A stretch of DNA of 64,000 nt from Ceratopteris richardii (taxonomy: Eukaryota > Streptophyta > Polypodiopsida > Polypodiales > Pteridaceae). The stretch spans positions 164,037,806-164,101,805 of the forward strand of contig CM035413.1 in NCBI GenBank assembly GCA_020310875.1. The letters run 5' to 3'. The position numbers and the translations under genes were made by a program. Position 1 is the stretch's first letter. The number at the start of each line of letters is the position of its first letter. Shown one piece after another: positions 36,800 through 49,715 of this stretch. The notes below the pieces were generated by a model. That model was not told the DNA's origin, did no database searches, and saw only the letters and a list, made by a program, of their open reading frames with translations.

Positions 36800-36935
36800 A
36801 GCTATGATCCAAAGTGCATAGTGTATTTCTTTGCACTTATCACATGCCTATAAGGTCTATTTGAGTCTCCATAAGCTCAAGGGCTGGACTTGTGCCGGTT
36901 GACTGGCCCAAACTTTGTCGCTTTGAAAACGTGCT
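36800..36935 (+). repeat. E-type LTR fragment in opposite orientation
   Basis: CTTATCACATGCCTATAAGG and the following GTCTATTTGAGTCTCCATAA are the reverse complement of sequence at ~30600-30660 in E's LTR. It directly abuts the cut end of G. The ~160 bases from 36936 to element K hold nothing I recognise. Confidence 0.75.
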
Positions 36936-37099
36936 TTCAATGTACTATGAAGTCATTGTTTTCTATAGGTTTATGCGGAGCAGCATGCTTGTCAGTGGAT
37001 CTCGATTTGTACTATGAGGCATTGTTTCCAAGCTCTCTCAAGGAAGAATACACCATGACACATTTCCTTTGCACGAGTTTCAAGGAGTACCCAAGCACT

Positions 37100-37820
37100 T
37101 GTTGCCCTCTGGTGGAGCTCAGTGATGAGTAGCACCTCCTTTAATGTCAATCCGGGAAGATGTGAGGATGGTATGATGACCTCGAGCAAGTGAAGGCACA
37201 AGTGCGTGAGTGAGAAGCACACAAACATGCACACACATACACACACACGCGCACACACGGCAAGACAAAGAGAAAGACAATGGAGTTCTTTTAGATTACT
37301 TTCAAGATGCTCATACAAGTTCAATTCTATTACAAGCTAACCTCAAAAATGAGCTCTCTAGCTCTATTTATAGTTTTTCACTAGCCTTTGGCCCTGTCCA
37401 GACCTAGTGTCCGGCCTAGTTAAAAATTAGGTTCTAGGGCCTATTTGGAGGTTCAAACGGAGTCTAAAAAATGTGAAAACTAATAGGGAGGTACTTCTAA
37501 AGCTCCTCAAGCTCAAGGACTCCTTGGCCTGCACAAAATGGAGCTACAAAAATATGAAATGGTATTTACAATGGTTTTTAGTGATGAAAATCACTATTTT
37601 TGTAGGGATTTCTTCTAACATTTTGACATACATTTCCTGGAGCTCCCTACTTGCTCCTTCTTCTTGTGTGCCCAACTCTTTGATGCATGAAAAATTTAAA
37701 TGGCCTACTTGCCAGATCTTCTTTGACTACTGTGTCTGCTTGTGCTTTCTCTTCGCTCCGACTCCCTTCGTATGCTTCCTTGTCTTGTGAGTCCTTCAGT
37801 TCCTTAACTACTGCCAACAC
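37100..37820 (-). repeat. 3' LTR of element K
   Basis: 721 bp, TGTTGCCCTC .. CTGCCAACA on the plus strand. It shares with 55910-56512 a (CA)n-rich stretch (~37225-37258), AGCTCTCTAGCTCT, the block TGTCCAGACCTAGTGTCCGG and TAGTTAAAAATTAGGTTCTA. The extra coding region ends at the adjoining purine tract. Confidence 0.82.
37363..37372 (-). promoter_or_regulatory. TATA box in the 3' LTR of element K
   Basis: CTATAAATAG on the minus strand, at the position equal to CTATAAAAAG (56193-56202) in the other LTR. Confidence 0.6.
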
Positions 37821-40800
37821 CCCCCTCTCTCGCGTGTGTCGTCTTTGACAGAACCTTGCCTAGCTGTGCGTTGGACGTTATATTGCACCACATCGGAAGC
37901 AAGGTGGTGTTCTTCTAATCGTAGCCCCCGTGCTAGGTCTATTAACAATGCATCCCAATCGACTGGACCTGGGACATCTCGATGGGGCACCCGCAATTGA
38001 TATGAGTAGATGGTCCTCTCCACAGCGAATAGTTGGAGGAGATGTGAGGGCTTGGGCACAAATATTTCTGAGTGATATTCCCAGAACCCTGTGATGAACA
38101 TCTCCTCGAAGGTCTATTTGAAGCATGCTGGGAGGTATTTTATTCTTGCATGCCAGGCATATACTACCTTTATTGAGGGGGTAGTGCTCATGTCATATAC
38201 CAGATCTTGGTTGCTTGCAGTGAAGCCAACTCTTGAAAAGTGGGGGTCCTTGATATTCTTGAATGTCTTGAATGTGATGAGCATTAATTCGAAGATCTTC
38301 ATGCACATCTATGCCATCACATCAAGGGTGTTCCGTAGGCAAATGCTCTAGTGACGGATTGTAGAAATCATGTAAGCAACAGTAGGAGGTCCTTGTGGAG
38401 GTGCTAGATAGACATAATTTAACCACTTTGCACAACCTTTGACGTTCTTTACAGCAATGGTAAATTCGGGCCAGGTGCGTCTGCAGAAGACTGGAACATA
38501 ACAGGGATTGTATTTAATAAAGAGTGGCATATTAGTCCAAGTACGAACCATCTCGGGATAGGTCTCAAGAAGATGGATCCTCCAGGTGGGTTGATGAATG
38601 GATGCTTTTTTAGCACTCTCTAGGATATCATCGGGCCCAAATTGTGTGGCAAAGGTTGGGGCCTTGCCACATCGTCGTTGAATCTCTATGTTGTAATCTG
38701 CCAAGAGTACACAGTATGGCACATACTGATCGTCGTTGGTGCCTATCCATCTATGATGAGACATACTGTGGAAATACTCTGACTTTATGATGGTGTCTTC
38801 TAATTTGGCCATTGATTGGATTTGGATTGCCACTCGATCTTCATGGGTTTTCGCTGTCTTTTCGAGTGTCTGGAGCCATTCGAGTACTTCGACTTCCAAG
38901 GTATCCATTCCTTCTGAGGTTTGCTGACCTCCTGACATCGGCATAAGAACATATGGTTCCTCATACGATTCGTCTACCTCAATGGGTACCAATTCATCTG
39001 GCTCTGGTTCTACAACTGAAGAGGGTTGTCTTTCATATTCCAGTAACTTCTTCTGCAATTTTGCCACCTGCTCTGTTAATGCCTTTACTTCCTCCGTCAT
39101 CATGTGCTTCTAATAGATCTGCATAGCTTTCCAAGATTGTCTTCATTGTGTCTGAGGGGACTGCTTTGAATTGTTCTGGGTCAATTTCGTGGGGAGAGCC
39201 TTACATGGCAGCTTCCAGGTTTTCTTCGTTTTGCTTCTGCAGATGCTTTTTTTCTTCAAGTGCGATAGCCATGTGTTTTCGGAGTAGAGTCAAATTACGC
39301 CAGAGTCTTAGATTATCTGCTTGGTAGACTTCTAGTAAAGCTTCGAGTTGTTTGATGCTTGGCACTTGGGATGGTTGGGGTGTCTCCAGGAGGGTTTGAT
39401 GAGCTTGCTCGAGTGTGGTGTAACGTTGATTGAGGTCTGCATTTTCTTCTTCTATGATTGAAGCTGTCTCTGTAGTTGTTGATGATTCGTAGTCAGTTGA
39501 TGACGACGGACTTCGAGAGCCTGATACTCACTCTGAAGTTGATACACACATTGATGTAATGCCATGAATATACTATTTACATTAAATGATGCAGGGAAAG
39601 ATGAAAATGCAGGGGGAATGGGGAAGGGAAAGGGAGTTGTGAATGCTGTGGAGTCAAGTGGTGAGGTAGGTGGAGGGGGTATGGGAGATTGAGGCTGCGT
39701 GGGGGGAGGGAGTGGTGCTATGGCTGGTGATGTTTCCATTGTGTCGAATGTGTGTGTGACTGTGTAGATGGGAACAGTGGGTGGGGTGGATGTGATATTT
39801 GTGAAGAGTGTTGTGAAAGTGGGCATGGTAACTCCTCCGAATTGGATGCCGGGAGAGAGAGGAATTCCCATGACGAATGTGGTAATGGCAGGAATAGGCG
39901 TGGTAGTGCCAGGTGGTGAGGTGACTTGTGTAGTGAGAGGTGAGGTGGGTGGTGAGAGTGGTTCCGCCTGATGTTCTTCTCTTTGTGTGTTACCTCCTGG
40001 CTCTGATACATTGATGTGGATTTGTTTGCCAGATCGCATGGGGCGAGTAGGCACTCGTTTCTCAAATCGATGAATATAAGCCATGGCTGCATGAGCAACC
40101 TCATCTAAACCTACCGCGTCAGCGTGCAGGTTCATTGATTCAATAAACATATCATCCACACCTTCCTCGGCTAACATTTGGCTCATGATCATCTTTCCTG
40201 TCTCGAGCGACAGTTTGTGTTGTTCTTGGACTCGCTTCATGGTTTCGTATAATCTTTTTATTTGGGCCGAGTATGCCGGGGCACTTGCTAGTTCTGAAAG
40301 TTCTTCATATTCTTGATCATACTCCTCGTTTGCTTCTTCTTCTTCTTCTGTATCTTCTTCATCCTCTTCTACTTCTACTACTCCCGGTTGGGTCGGGGCT
40401 GAAGTTGTAGTCGTGGGTTGTTGTCCTTGGGTTGGCTCTGCTTTTGTCTCCGAGTTAGACTCATTGATCAAACGGGCAATTTCTTCATCTGTCAAATCAG
40501 CAAGGATGTAACCTTGTGGGAACTCCAAGTTGGATGGAATCGGCAGGAACACTAGATTGGGTCCTTCGGCCCTTGGCCTGGGTAGGCGAATGGTAAATGG
40601 TCGGACACGTCGCGTTTGTGGAGGGGTCACCTCTGGTGTGGTGGTGGCTCCCCTTGCTTGAGCACATGGTAATTGAACTCCCCCTCTCATCTTCTTTGAT
40701 GGAGGACCCGCCGTTGACAGCCGTCTTTGGAATTCTTGGGCCTTGGACCATACTAGTGCTCTTTGAATGGGCACGTCATAAGCTAAGCACCTGTAAATTA

Positions 40801-41653
40801 TTCTTGTCAGAGCACAGCACCCATGAAGCACATTCTTCTGTTTCTTATTCCATCGTTGATGGGCTAGATGGATTTGATCGATGATCCAGTGTGGCAAATT
40901 GATGGTGAGATTCTCTGTCTCTGCCAAGTACAAGCTGAACCATATCTTTTTAGGTGGCATTGTGAAGCGTTCTTGGGCGGGGAAAGCGAAGTGCTGCATG
41001 ATTGTTCGTAGGTGGAGAGCGATGGTTGGTGTCATTGCTACCATGTCCTTCAATTTGTTGAGATCCTTGTGCTTCATCCTTCCTGGAATCATTGTTTCCT
41101 TCTCAGTGGGAATATGCATACCTTGCATCTTCAATGCTTCTCGTACTAGGTTGAGGGTCAGCTTGATTCTCTTGAGTTCGTGGCTTGGCATCAGTGAAGG
41201 TAGCACAAAAGTACTATCGCCTCCCTTAGCCATGTTAGGGGTGATGGTATTGATAAAATAGGAACAGCGCAGGAAATCTGGCTTAGGTAAATGTCCCCGG
41301 AAATAGTCATCCAAGCCCGCTTTGGTCCATACGGATCGCATCACTTCTGCATTCTGATATTGCTCAAATTTGCGGGTGAAGAAATGATATCGTCCCCATT
41401 TGCCATTGAACTCAAGTTCTGCCTCTCAAAAGTAAGTGCCGTCTCCCAATGGCCCTGCGACATCACTGAACCAATGTGCATGCTTCCCCACTTGAGAAGT
41501 GTGTCCCTGAGGAGGGTCCTGAAGAGGCAGCACATGCACCGTTTGAAGTTCTTGAGGCCTCTCAGTGAGTTGGGGTTCAAGGAGGAGGGTTTCTATGTCC
41601 ACAATCTGTGCGCTAGACCCTGCCTGGGAACTGGTGCCTCCTACTTTTGCCAT
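37821..41653 (-). mobile_element. Element K extra coding region (before the 3' LTR)
   Basis: Downstream of pol, this ~3.8-kb region matches the extra region of element I along its length. From the 5' side: a start context ..ATGGCAAAAG, a conserved N-terminal part (PLGDGTYF, KPDFLRCSYF, TRIIYRCLAYDVPIQRALVW), an acidic Glu-rich and Pro/Thr-rich linker, a coiled coil rich in Gln/Leu, and a C-terminal part (PEMVRTW, YDMSTTPSIKVVYAWHARIK, GFWEYHSEIF). No signal peptide or membrane segment is visible, so an envelope is not supported. Function unknown. A few breaks. Confidence 0.75.
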
Positions 41654-42180
41654 GTTATTGCTTGCTTGCTGGTTCTGTGAGAATATAGAATCATGTGTTA
41701 ACATTGTAAAGAACAAGATAGAACAATTTTTGTCCCCATTACAACATTACCATGAGGTGAGTAATGGGTTAGTGGGTCAGTGAGTGCTCGATGATTGTGT
41801 GTGTAGTTAATGAATGGATAGTCCTAAGAGCTAGATGGAAAGATGCAGTGTATGAGTGATGTAGTTAGCAGGTGGAGATGAATTTACAAATGGGGGTTGG
41901 GGGGTTTATTACAAGTTTTAGGCTGCCAAACACAATGGATGGCTTTCGGTTTTGGTTCTGTGGAGACTCTGGAGGGCTTTATGAGTATGTCTACTTGGAA
42001 ATGAGGCTTTTTAGGGACCCGTTTGCAAGTGATTCCGCCCGTGTTCATGTGTAAATGTGCGTTTGTGTGCGTTGAATGAGAGTGGGCATCTTTTGAGTGA
42101 GTGAACTCTGTTGTGTATGGTGTGATTTGTGTGTAACTAGTTGAGCCCGCAAGCAAACCTTAGGCACCCAAATATGTCCC
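41654..42180 (-). mobile_element. Element K spacer with splice-acceptor-like site
   Basis: About 530 bases between the second protease-like region's tail and the extra coding region. On the minus strand TTCTATATTCTCACAG (~41675-41690) precedes the ATG at 41653 by about 20 bases and is identical in element I. 41884-42156 still encodes the WVPK-type tail seen in I (KRVPKKPH). Confidence 0.55.
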
Positions 42181-42182
42181 CC

Positions 42183-44880
42183 ACAAGGAGTATCAGATGA
42201 CCTTCCTGATGCTTACTTGTTTAATTTGGAAGTTGTACCTCAGTGGGCTAAGCCATTAGTGCCAGTACTGACATACGGGCCTAATCACCCAGTCATAAAC
42301 ACTCAAGATAGAGAGGTGGTAAAAGCACAGAAGTACCATATCATGGCAGGAAGTATGTACAAACAAACCGATCATGGGATATTGGCTTGTTGTGTGGAAG
42401 AGGACAAGTACGCAAAATGGTTGCAATTAGCACATGTAGGTGCATTAGAGCAACACTACTCAAAGCAAAGAACTTTACAGACACTTAGGAGATTTGGAGT
42501 GCATTGGCCTACTATGGAAGCTGATGTCCATAAGTTGTGCAAGGATTGCCCGATCTGCTGCACTAAACCACCCGTGGAACATGCCACTCTATATCAAGTG
42601 TCCATAGTGCCGGATTGGAGTGAACCACTAGTAGCCTTTCTGAGGACGAAGACATTCCCTCAAGATATGACATTGGCCAGACAAAGAAGTCTAGAACAAG
42701 AAGCCCTAGATTACTCACTCATTGGTGATAATCTATACAAGCGTGGTAAAGATGGTTACTTGAGACTATGTGTCCATGAGACTGAATATCTTAAGATCTT
42801 AGAAACTGCTCACCAAGGTGTGGCAGGAGGACATTTTGGACCAGATCGGGTGATCAAAGCAATCCTTTTTGCAGGCTTGTGGTGGCCGACCCTTCACATG
42901 GATGCACATACCTATGTGAAGAGGTGTGATGTCTATCAACGAACTCAGTATCCTATACGCAAAGATGAGATGCCACTGAAACCTATGACGGGTGGACGTG
43001 CATTCTCTAAGTGGGGAATAGACTTTGTAGGCCCTATTAATCCCCCAGCTAAGGGCTCACATGTTGAATATATCATTGTGGCCACAGACTATTTAACCAA
43101 GTGGGTAGAGGTAAAAGCCACCACGAAGAACGATGCTCAAACCACCGCTAAGTTCTTATTTGAGAATGTGTTCACTAGATACGGGCTACCTATAGAGCTA
43201 GTTAGTGATAGAGGGACTCACTTCTTGAATGAAGTTATTGAAAATCTTCTCCAAGAATTCTTGGTAGTACATAAGAAGTCTGTCCCCTATCACCCACAAG
43301 CTAATGGCCAGGCTGAGAGCACAAATAAGATCCTATGCAATGTGCTGACTAAATTGGTAAATAATAAATGCTATGATTGGGACAAACAGCTACACCATGC
43401 TGTTTGGGCATACCGAGTGGCCTATAAAACGGTACTCCAAGCCACACCCTTTCAGATGGTATTTGGCCAAAATGCGATGCTACCTCTGGACTTCTTGATT
43501 CCCACATTGAGAGTAGCACAGGAGCATGAGTGGACGGGTCATGAACTCTCTTCGAGAATTTTTGACCTCAAACGATTAGGTGAAACTAGACTCAGAGCTG
43601 CAGCGAGAATATATGCAGCTAAGAAAAGGCAGAAGGCGTACTTTGATGCCCATGTGAAGGATAAAGGATTGAAAGCAAGGGACCTAGTGTTAGTCTACAC
43701 TCTGAAGCAACATGCAAGAAAATTAGAGAAGAGAGGCTATGGACCTATGATCATAAATAGGATCTCGACTAGTGGAGCAGTCCAATTAGCCACACTCTAA
43801 GGCGACATTCTCCCGAGCTACATAAGTGGATGCAGATTCAAGTTGTATCAGGAACCTCTCACGGAGGAAATGCTCAATCGACTCAACACTGCCAAGAAAC
43901 GTAAAGAAGAGGAAAAACGAGTTCGAGAAGAAGCACAGGCAGAAGCCTTGGAACGCATCCGAAAAATGAAGATGAGAAGACAAGGACGAGATCAGCCAAG
44001 GATAGATGACTATGTGAACCCAGGATATCATATGGCTATGTGTGAAGTCTCAAGTGTAAGCCCCCAGAGAATAGTTGACCGACGTCCTTTTGTAACCTTG
44101 GAGATAGGACAAGGGAAGAGTGCAAGGATTGCACGGGCCTTGATTGACTCAGGTGCAGCCACTAGTGCGGTGAGACTCTCTTACTGTCAAGAATTGAAAT
44201 TAAAAGCCAATCCTATAGAGGCATATCTCATAGGATTGGGAGGTGTGGAAACCCCTTGCATAGGCGAGGTGGAACTTCCCCTCTACATTCAAGACGTTTT
44301 AATGACAGTTAAAGTACTAGTGTGTCAAGATGAGGACCTCACTGAGCCTCTGATCTTGGGTCAAGACTAGATCTATGACCATGCAGTCAACTTAAACCTA
44401 AGAAGTGGACTTCTTCAGGTATGGGTAAGTCAGAGTCAAATTACGATTGAGTTAGATAATGGAGCACTCAAGGAACTAGGAAAGGCACAGACTCCTGGTC
44501 CTTCCAGGGGTACACATGAAGTTGACCATGTTGTTCTTGTCCAAAGCTATGTGATGCAGAGGAATGATGATCTCAATAAAGAAGTCAAGGACTCAATGGA
44601 ACTCCCTTCTTTTCCAAAAGCCAGAGGGAGGCAGCAACCAAAGGCAGATCAATTACTGAAGACTACCTATGCTGGAGGCCCAAAGAACGTGCGAAGCAGG
44701 ATGACTCAGCCACTGAAACAATTGTGGGTGCAGAAAGGCGAGCGTCCTATTGCAGTCAAGCCGCAACAACTATCTCAACTTCCTATTAGTAATCAACGAC
44801 ATGATACTAATAAGAAGACTCCCAAAAATTCTTTTGTGAAAGTGAAATCTATCTGGGTACCCAAGAAGTCGACGAAGGTT
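42183..44880 (+). mobile_element. Element K integrase block and second protease-like domain, plus strand
   Basis: The block encodes two successive H2C2 zinc modules (about 42229-42606 and 42607-42985), the rve integrase core (WGIDFVGPI, ATDYLTKWVE, SDRGTHF .. NGQAESTNK, ~43010-43330), a GPY/F tail (KRGYGPMIINR ~43730-43762), a basic coiled tail, and a retropepsin-like domain (IDSGAATSAV ~44143-44172, LILGQD ~44353-44370) followed by a Lys-rich, WVPK-containing tail. It is the counterpart of 61008-63992 in element I, but here it lies on the strand opposite to the rest of the element. Nearly open throughout. Confidence 0.9.
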
Positions 44881-46010
44881 GACCGACAATGCTTCTCCAG
44901 ATGTGAGCCTAGAGAGATGGTCTGCTCTCAAGTGAGTCTTCCCTTTCCTCACCACAACTTCAAAGTCGTATTCCATTAGTAAGAGAAACCATCGTACTAA
45001 TCTACCTGTATTGCATGGTTTGTTTACCAAGTACAATAATGCCTGATGATCGAACTGCATATACCATGCCTAATCCCTCTCGTTCAGTGGTTGTATAGTT
45101 TCGTTCAGCCGCATTCAACTGTCTACTAGCATAGGCAATTGGAAGATCCATATTGCCTTCACCCGTAGGTTGTGCAAGTACACATCCAATAGCATAATTG
45201 GATGCATCCACATGAACATGAAATGGCTTATTCCAATCTGGTGTGGTGAAGATTGGTGCTGAACACAATCTTCTTTTGAGCTCATTGAAGGAGTTTTCAC
45301 ATTCATCGGTCCACTTGGCTACATCCATTGTTGCTAAAATTTCAGCCCAGCCAAGAGGCTCAAATACTTCGTCAGGAAAAACTACAGGTGCATAGGCTGG
45401 GTCTTGAACTGATCTATGGGTTTCTTTTGCACCTACCTCTCTGGCTTTCTCTCTCTTCTCTTCTTCTACTGCTACCTTACACATCCATAAGTGAGTGTCT
45501 TCATGCATCCATGAGGATCCGGATCCTATGGAATGCACAGACTCAGTCTCATCTTTGGCTCTATGGATGGGATTCCATTGAATAGGCGGTACGTCTCTAT
45601 GAGAGTAATCCTTGAGATTGACTTTGGTTGTAACACCTAGATGTTGCAAATACAAGGAATTGGTTCCCCAATCCTGGACCACTTGCAACTGGCGCATAAA
45701 TGGTCTTCCCAAAATCATCTCATAGGCCTGGTTCTTGCTGAAATCACATATGGCAAAAGTATGCTCAAACTCCACACCGCATGTAGTGAGAGTTATTCCT
45801 TCCAACAAGCCTAAGGGTCTTTCTATGTGGCCATCAGCCATCTGCAATTTCATCCTCGTGGGCCTGAGTGCTTGCTTGCCCCAACGCTTCCATAGGGAAG
45901 TGGTAGCAATAGCAACTCCTGCACCTGAGTCTAGAATTGCCTTGGTTGTGTACCCCCGATGGGTAATGGGAAGATAGGTGTTTCCTTCTTCACCTTCACT
46001 CATATCTCCT
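44881..46010 (-). mobile_element. Element K protease and RNase H region
   Basis: The canonical retropepsin reads KAILDSGAGVAIATTSLW (~45900-45945) with EMILGRPFM (~45697-45722). A gypsy RNase H follows: FHVHVDASNYAIGCVLAQP (~45165-45222), ASRQLNAAERNY and the closing HLRADHLSRL (~44905-44935). The context shows that the family already has a normal protease upstream, in addition to the one beyond the integrase. Confidence 0.85.
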
Positions 46011-48600
46011 ATCTTGTTTAGAGGAATTTTTGGTACTGTTCTATGAGAACCTACCTAGGAACGGGGTTTCACTACTTCTGGCACTTGGTTAGCTACATGT
46101 TTCCATAATTCTGGCCTAACTTTGAGTAGCTCTTCTAAGTGGGTGCTCTCATACAAGTAGACTTGGCTTTCCATGGGCCTGTGAAATGGGGTAGTTCCTG
46201 TAGGGAGTTAGACTCGAAGTCTAACCTCTCTTGACTTTGTGCACTCTCTTGCTCTCCATAAATGGAAGGAATATCTTGTGGGAATTGATCCTGCATGTCA
46301 TCCACAAGTTCAATGGGAGGAGGGACTTCACTTTCATTAGCCCATTTGTCTTCTTGAATCTCTCGTAGGAATTCTGGTGTGTACCTATTCATAGACGAGC
46401 AGGTGTCTGGTTCAATGGAATTGGGCACAAAAGCTTCCTGTGGGGGAAGGCTTATTCTTTTACTTGCCTCATCTTTTCCTTGATTTTTTTCTTCCTTGGC
46501 AGATCTTTCAATTATGCTCTCTAACTTCTTTACGAGTCCGTCCAAGTGCAATTGTGTCTTAGCTGAGCCAGAGTAGTTGAAGAGGCAACTGGCTTCAAAC
46601 ATGGTCTGAGCCAACGCGACCATTTTCGCGCACAGCTTGGTTCTTTCTATCTCTAGGTCAGCTCTAGGGTAGCACTTGTCATGATCCGTCACATTTGGCC
46701 CTTCTTGGATTCTGGCCTTATAAGCCTTAAGCATCATGTCTATGTCTTCAGGAGTGGGGTCAGCTAATACTGATCCTACTCTACGGGGTGGTGGGATGGT
46801 TTGAGATAGGTGGACAGATGGTGGGTTAGATGGTGATGGAAATGAGGGTGGTGGTGGTGGTACGTGTTTGTGTACATGAGATTTGCATACTCTGGCTCCC
46901 AACTAGGTTCACTCGGTTCTTCTGTAGTAGGATTCGCCATGTTCAGGAGACTGCATATAGTAAGCCTGTGGACTATCTATGTGAGTGGAATCAAAACTAT
47001 GATCATTCGGGTCACTTTCTGAAAGCAACGGAGTCACTGGGACTATGGCTCTATTCAAATTTTCCTCAGCAGCAGCATACTTCACAGGAATCACATTAGC
47101 TGGGGTTGGAGGTTGTTGAGCTAACATAGGTTGAGGCCTTTGTTGGTTTTGGAAGGGTTGTTGATAGGATTGCTGTGGTCTACCATATTGCTGTGGAGGG
47201 TACTGGTTCTGGTATCTTCCCTGTTGTGGATAGGGATGAGGGTAGGTTTGCCTAATTGCTTGCTTATTGTATGGGCAGTCTTGTGCTGTGTGATTTGTGT
47301 ATCTCCATTCTATGGTGCAATATTGGCTGCTAGGGTTCACTTGGGGTTGAGCCATGATGGGACATACGTTCGCCATATGGTCACCACCGCAAGTATAGCA
47401 CCTCTTTACTGGGGCAAACCTTGGGATTTGTTTGCTAGTGACACTTAGTTTTTGAGCTACTTTCTCCGCAAGTTCCTCAATTGATGTGGATTGCGAGGAA
47501 GAGAGACTAGAGGCACTGTCAGAATCTCTGTAGATTTTGGAAAGCTCTAACTCCTCCCCTAGGTTATCCTCGATGTCAATGCACATGCGTACACACTCTT
47601 CTATAGTCCTAGGGTCCTTCAAGTACACATATGACCTCAATTTGGTACTTAGCAATCCATCCAAAAATAAGGCCACTTGTTTGGCTGGTGTGGGTAACTC
47701 AGGAATAGGGCATCTCTCAAGATATTGCCTAAATCTTCTTCTTGCGAGTCTCACTGTCTCTTGAGGGGTCTGCTTGAAGCTGTGTATCAATGAGGAAGTA
47801 TTATGCTTATCCCACTCTTAGAGAATTCAGTGATAAAAGCCTCTAAGAGTTGGTCTATGCTCCTGAACTGTCTCTCATTCAATGGTTGAAACCACGTAAG
47901 GGCTGTGTTCCTAAGGGTTAGACCAAAGGCATTATATTGCATGAATAGGTCCTCAACTTGTTCAGCTCTCAAGACTTGCCTAAACTCGGCCACATGATCA
48001 TATGGGTCTCCTGTGCCATCGAAGTAATTCTTCATGGACTTAACTAACTGAGTCGGCCTCAAAATCCTGGTGTGTTCCCTAGGCCTTGGCAGAGGGAAAT
48101 CATAAGTATTCCTTTGGTTCCTTGGGGCTCTAAGTCCCTCAGGTTCCACTCTATTTGTTTCCGTTCTCGTTCTTTCTCTTCCCACTGGGTTGGCAAAGCT
48201 TACCTCCGGTCTATCTCCATGTCTGTCTCTTTGAGTTCCATGAGCTTGGGATGTTCCAGCTCCTGGGTGACCAAAGGACACATTCGATCTTGGTTGGGGA
48301 AAATAAATTCACCTTTCCAAGTGTAAGCATGCCTATCATTTTCTTTAACCACAAAGACCCTCTCTGAAGCGTGATCTAAGTAGGTCACTCTGCCTGGGCT
48401 ATCAGGATCTTTGAACTCATATATGATGATTGTTCCTACCTCATTCGGCTGATCAGATCTATACCTCCAAAAGGCTTCATCAGTCTCTCAGTTCAGGAGT
48501 AGATCTATGCTCTTATTGTCTTGGGGAATCCACTCTGGTGTGATAATCCTAGTGAGAACAGATTTACCTTGGGGAGTTCTAGGTTCTACACCCATGTTTC
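46011..48600 (-). mobile_element. Element K gag, 3' part with zinc knuckles
   Basis: From 48600 down: a gag matrix-like part, the Retrotrans_gag core (YFDGTGDPYDHVAEFRQVL ~47980-48040; ALTWFQPLNERQF ~47870-47915; RLARRRFRQYLERCP ~47715-47765), the zinc knuckle CYTCGGDHMANVCP (~47355-47402), a second degenerate knuckle (~47270-47310), a Gln/Tyr/Pro-rich stretch (~47110-47270) and a Pro/Ser-rich spacer to the protease. Confidence 0.85.
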
Positions 48601-49689
48601 TGTTGGTGTAAATCAAGCCTTCACACTTGGTTTTTGATTTGTAGCTTGAAGACTTCACATAAAGCTTGGATTAACTCTTGGAGATTGAGCTATAGAAACT
48701 CATGCTTATGAGTTCTTATTTTTTACTTATTGTAAAAGTCATTGTGACTTGAAATATTGTGTAATCACACCTACTTGAGAAAGTCGTGGAAACTTGAATG
48801 TTGTAATGGAGAGAATATCTCCCTACTTTTAGTAGAGATATTCTAGGGAGCCTAAGTTTGAATTTTTGAAATTCAAATCACCATCCAACTCCTATAAAAA
48901 CTACATTTGAAAAGTCGCGGTTAGTTATGTCACTTCAGCTCACTCCCCGAGGCATTTTGTCATTGTAACTATGTGTGTGTTAGTGCTACTCCATAGCCTA
49001 CACCACCACTCCTCAATTAGCCATGCTTGGCATGCTAATGAGCTTGTATAATCATATCAATCAATAGATATATACACATACTACATATCTGATTCTCTGT
49101 GTTTCCTACTCCAAGTCTGTCAACTTCCAAGGAGCATTTCTCAGTGCTCACTAAACCAAATCAAGAGATCTATAGCTCATTGGAACCAGCTCAAGGTCTT
49201 CTACAAGCATACAAAATCTCAGAAGATTTCATTCAGCCATTTGGGAGAAATCTGCTTCGAAGTGCACACTGGTCTGTGTCTGCAGAGTTCCTAAAAAGTC
49301 GGGGGTAATCAGAATTTTGCTAAACTTATTTCTCAGTGTATGGTTTATCAATTTGAGTGATTCCACTTGTGAATGGTAGCTTGTTAAGGTACTTTAATAC
49401 TCCCAAAAGGAATTGTTTCAATTTCAAGTGTGCTGGTCACACTGAGCATAACACTGAGCAGGTATCATTACAGAAATAGCAAGTTTTCTAGAATTTGTGA
49501 AGTGCAAAGTTGTCTGTTTTGATTTGGTCATTACACAAATCATTTGCAAAGTACATACATGGTTTCTTTGTGTCATTTGGATGCTAAGCAAGTGCACTAA
49601 GCATATCTGGAATCAAAGGAGGGCAGGTGTGAAGCAGGTTTTGCAGCATCAACTCATTTCTTGAGTGCATCCAACCATCACTCCCAACA
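48601..49689 (+). repeat. 5' LTR of element F
   Basis: 1089 bp, TGTTGGTGTAAATC .. CACTCCCAACA. TATA box CTATAAAA at 48892-48899. Confidence 0.97.
48892..48899 (+). promoter_or_regulatory. TATA box in the 5' LTR of element F
   Basis: CTATAAAA about 290 bases into the LTR, with the same site at ~54275-54282 in the 3' LTR. It would place the transcript start near 48925. Confidence 0.65.
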
Positions 49690-49690
49690 G

Positions 49691-49702
49691 TGGTATTAGA
49701 GC
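49691..49702 (+). other. tRNA-Met primer binding site of element F
   Basis: TGGTATTAGAGC one base after the LTR, a one-base variant of the usual tRNA-Met site. Confidence 0.92.
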
Positions 49703-49715
49703 AAAGAAGGTAAAC

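Noticed and set aside
37230-37260. CRISPR-like or satellite array in the CA-rich stretch
   Set aside because: It is a simple CA/CG dinucleotide run shared by both LTRs of the K/I family, without unique spacers.
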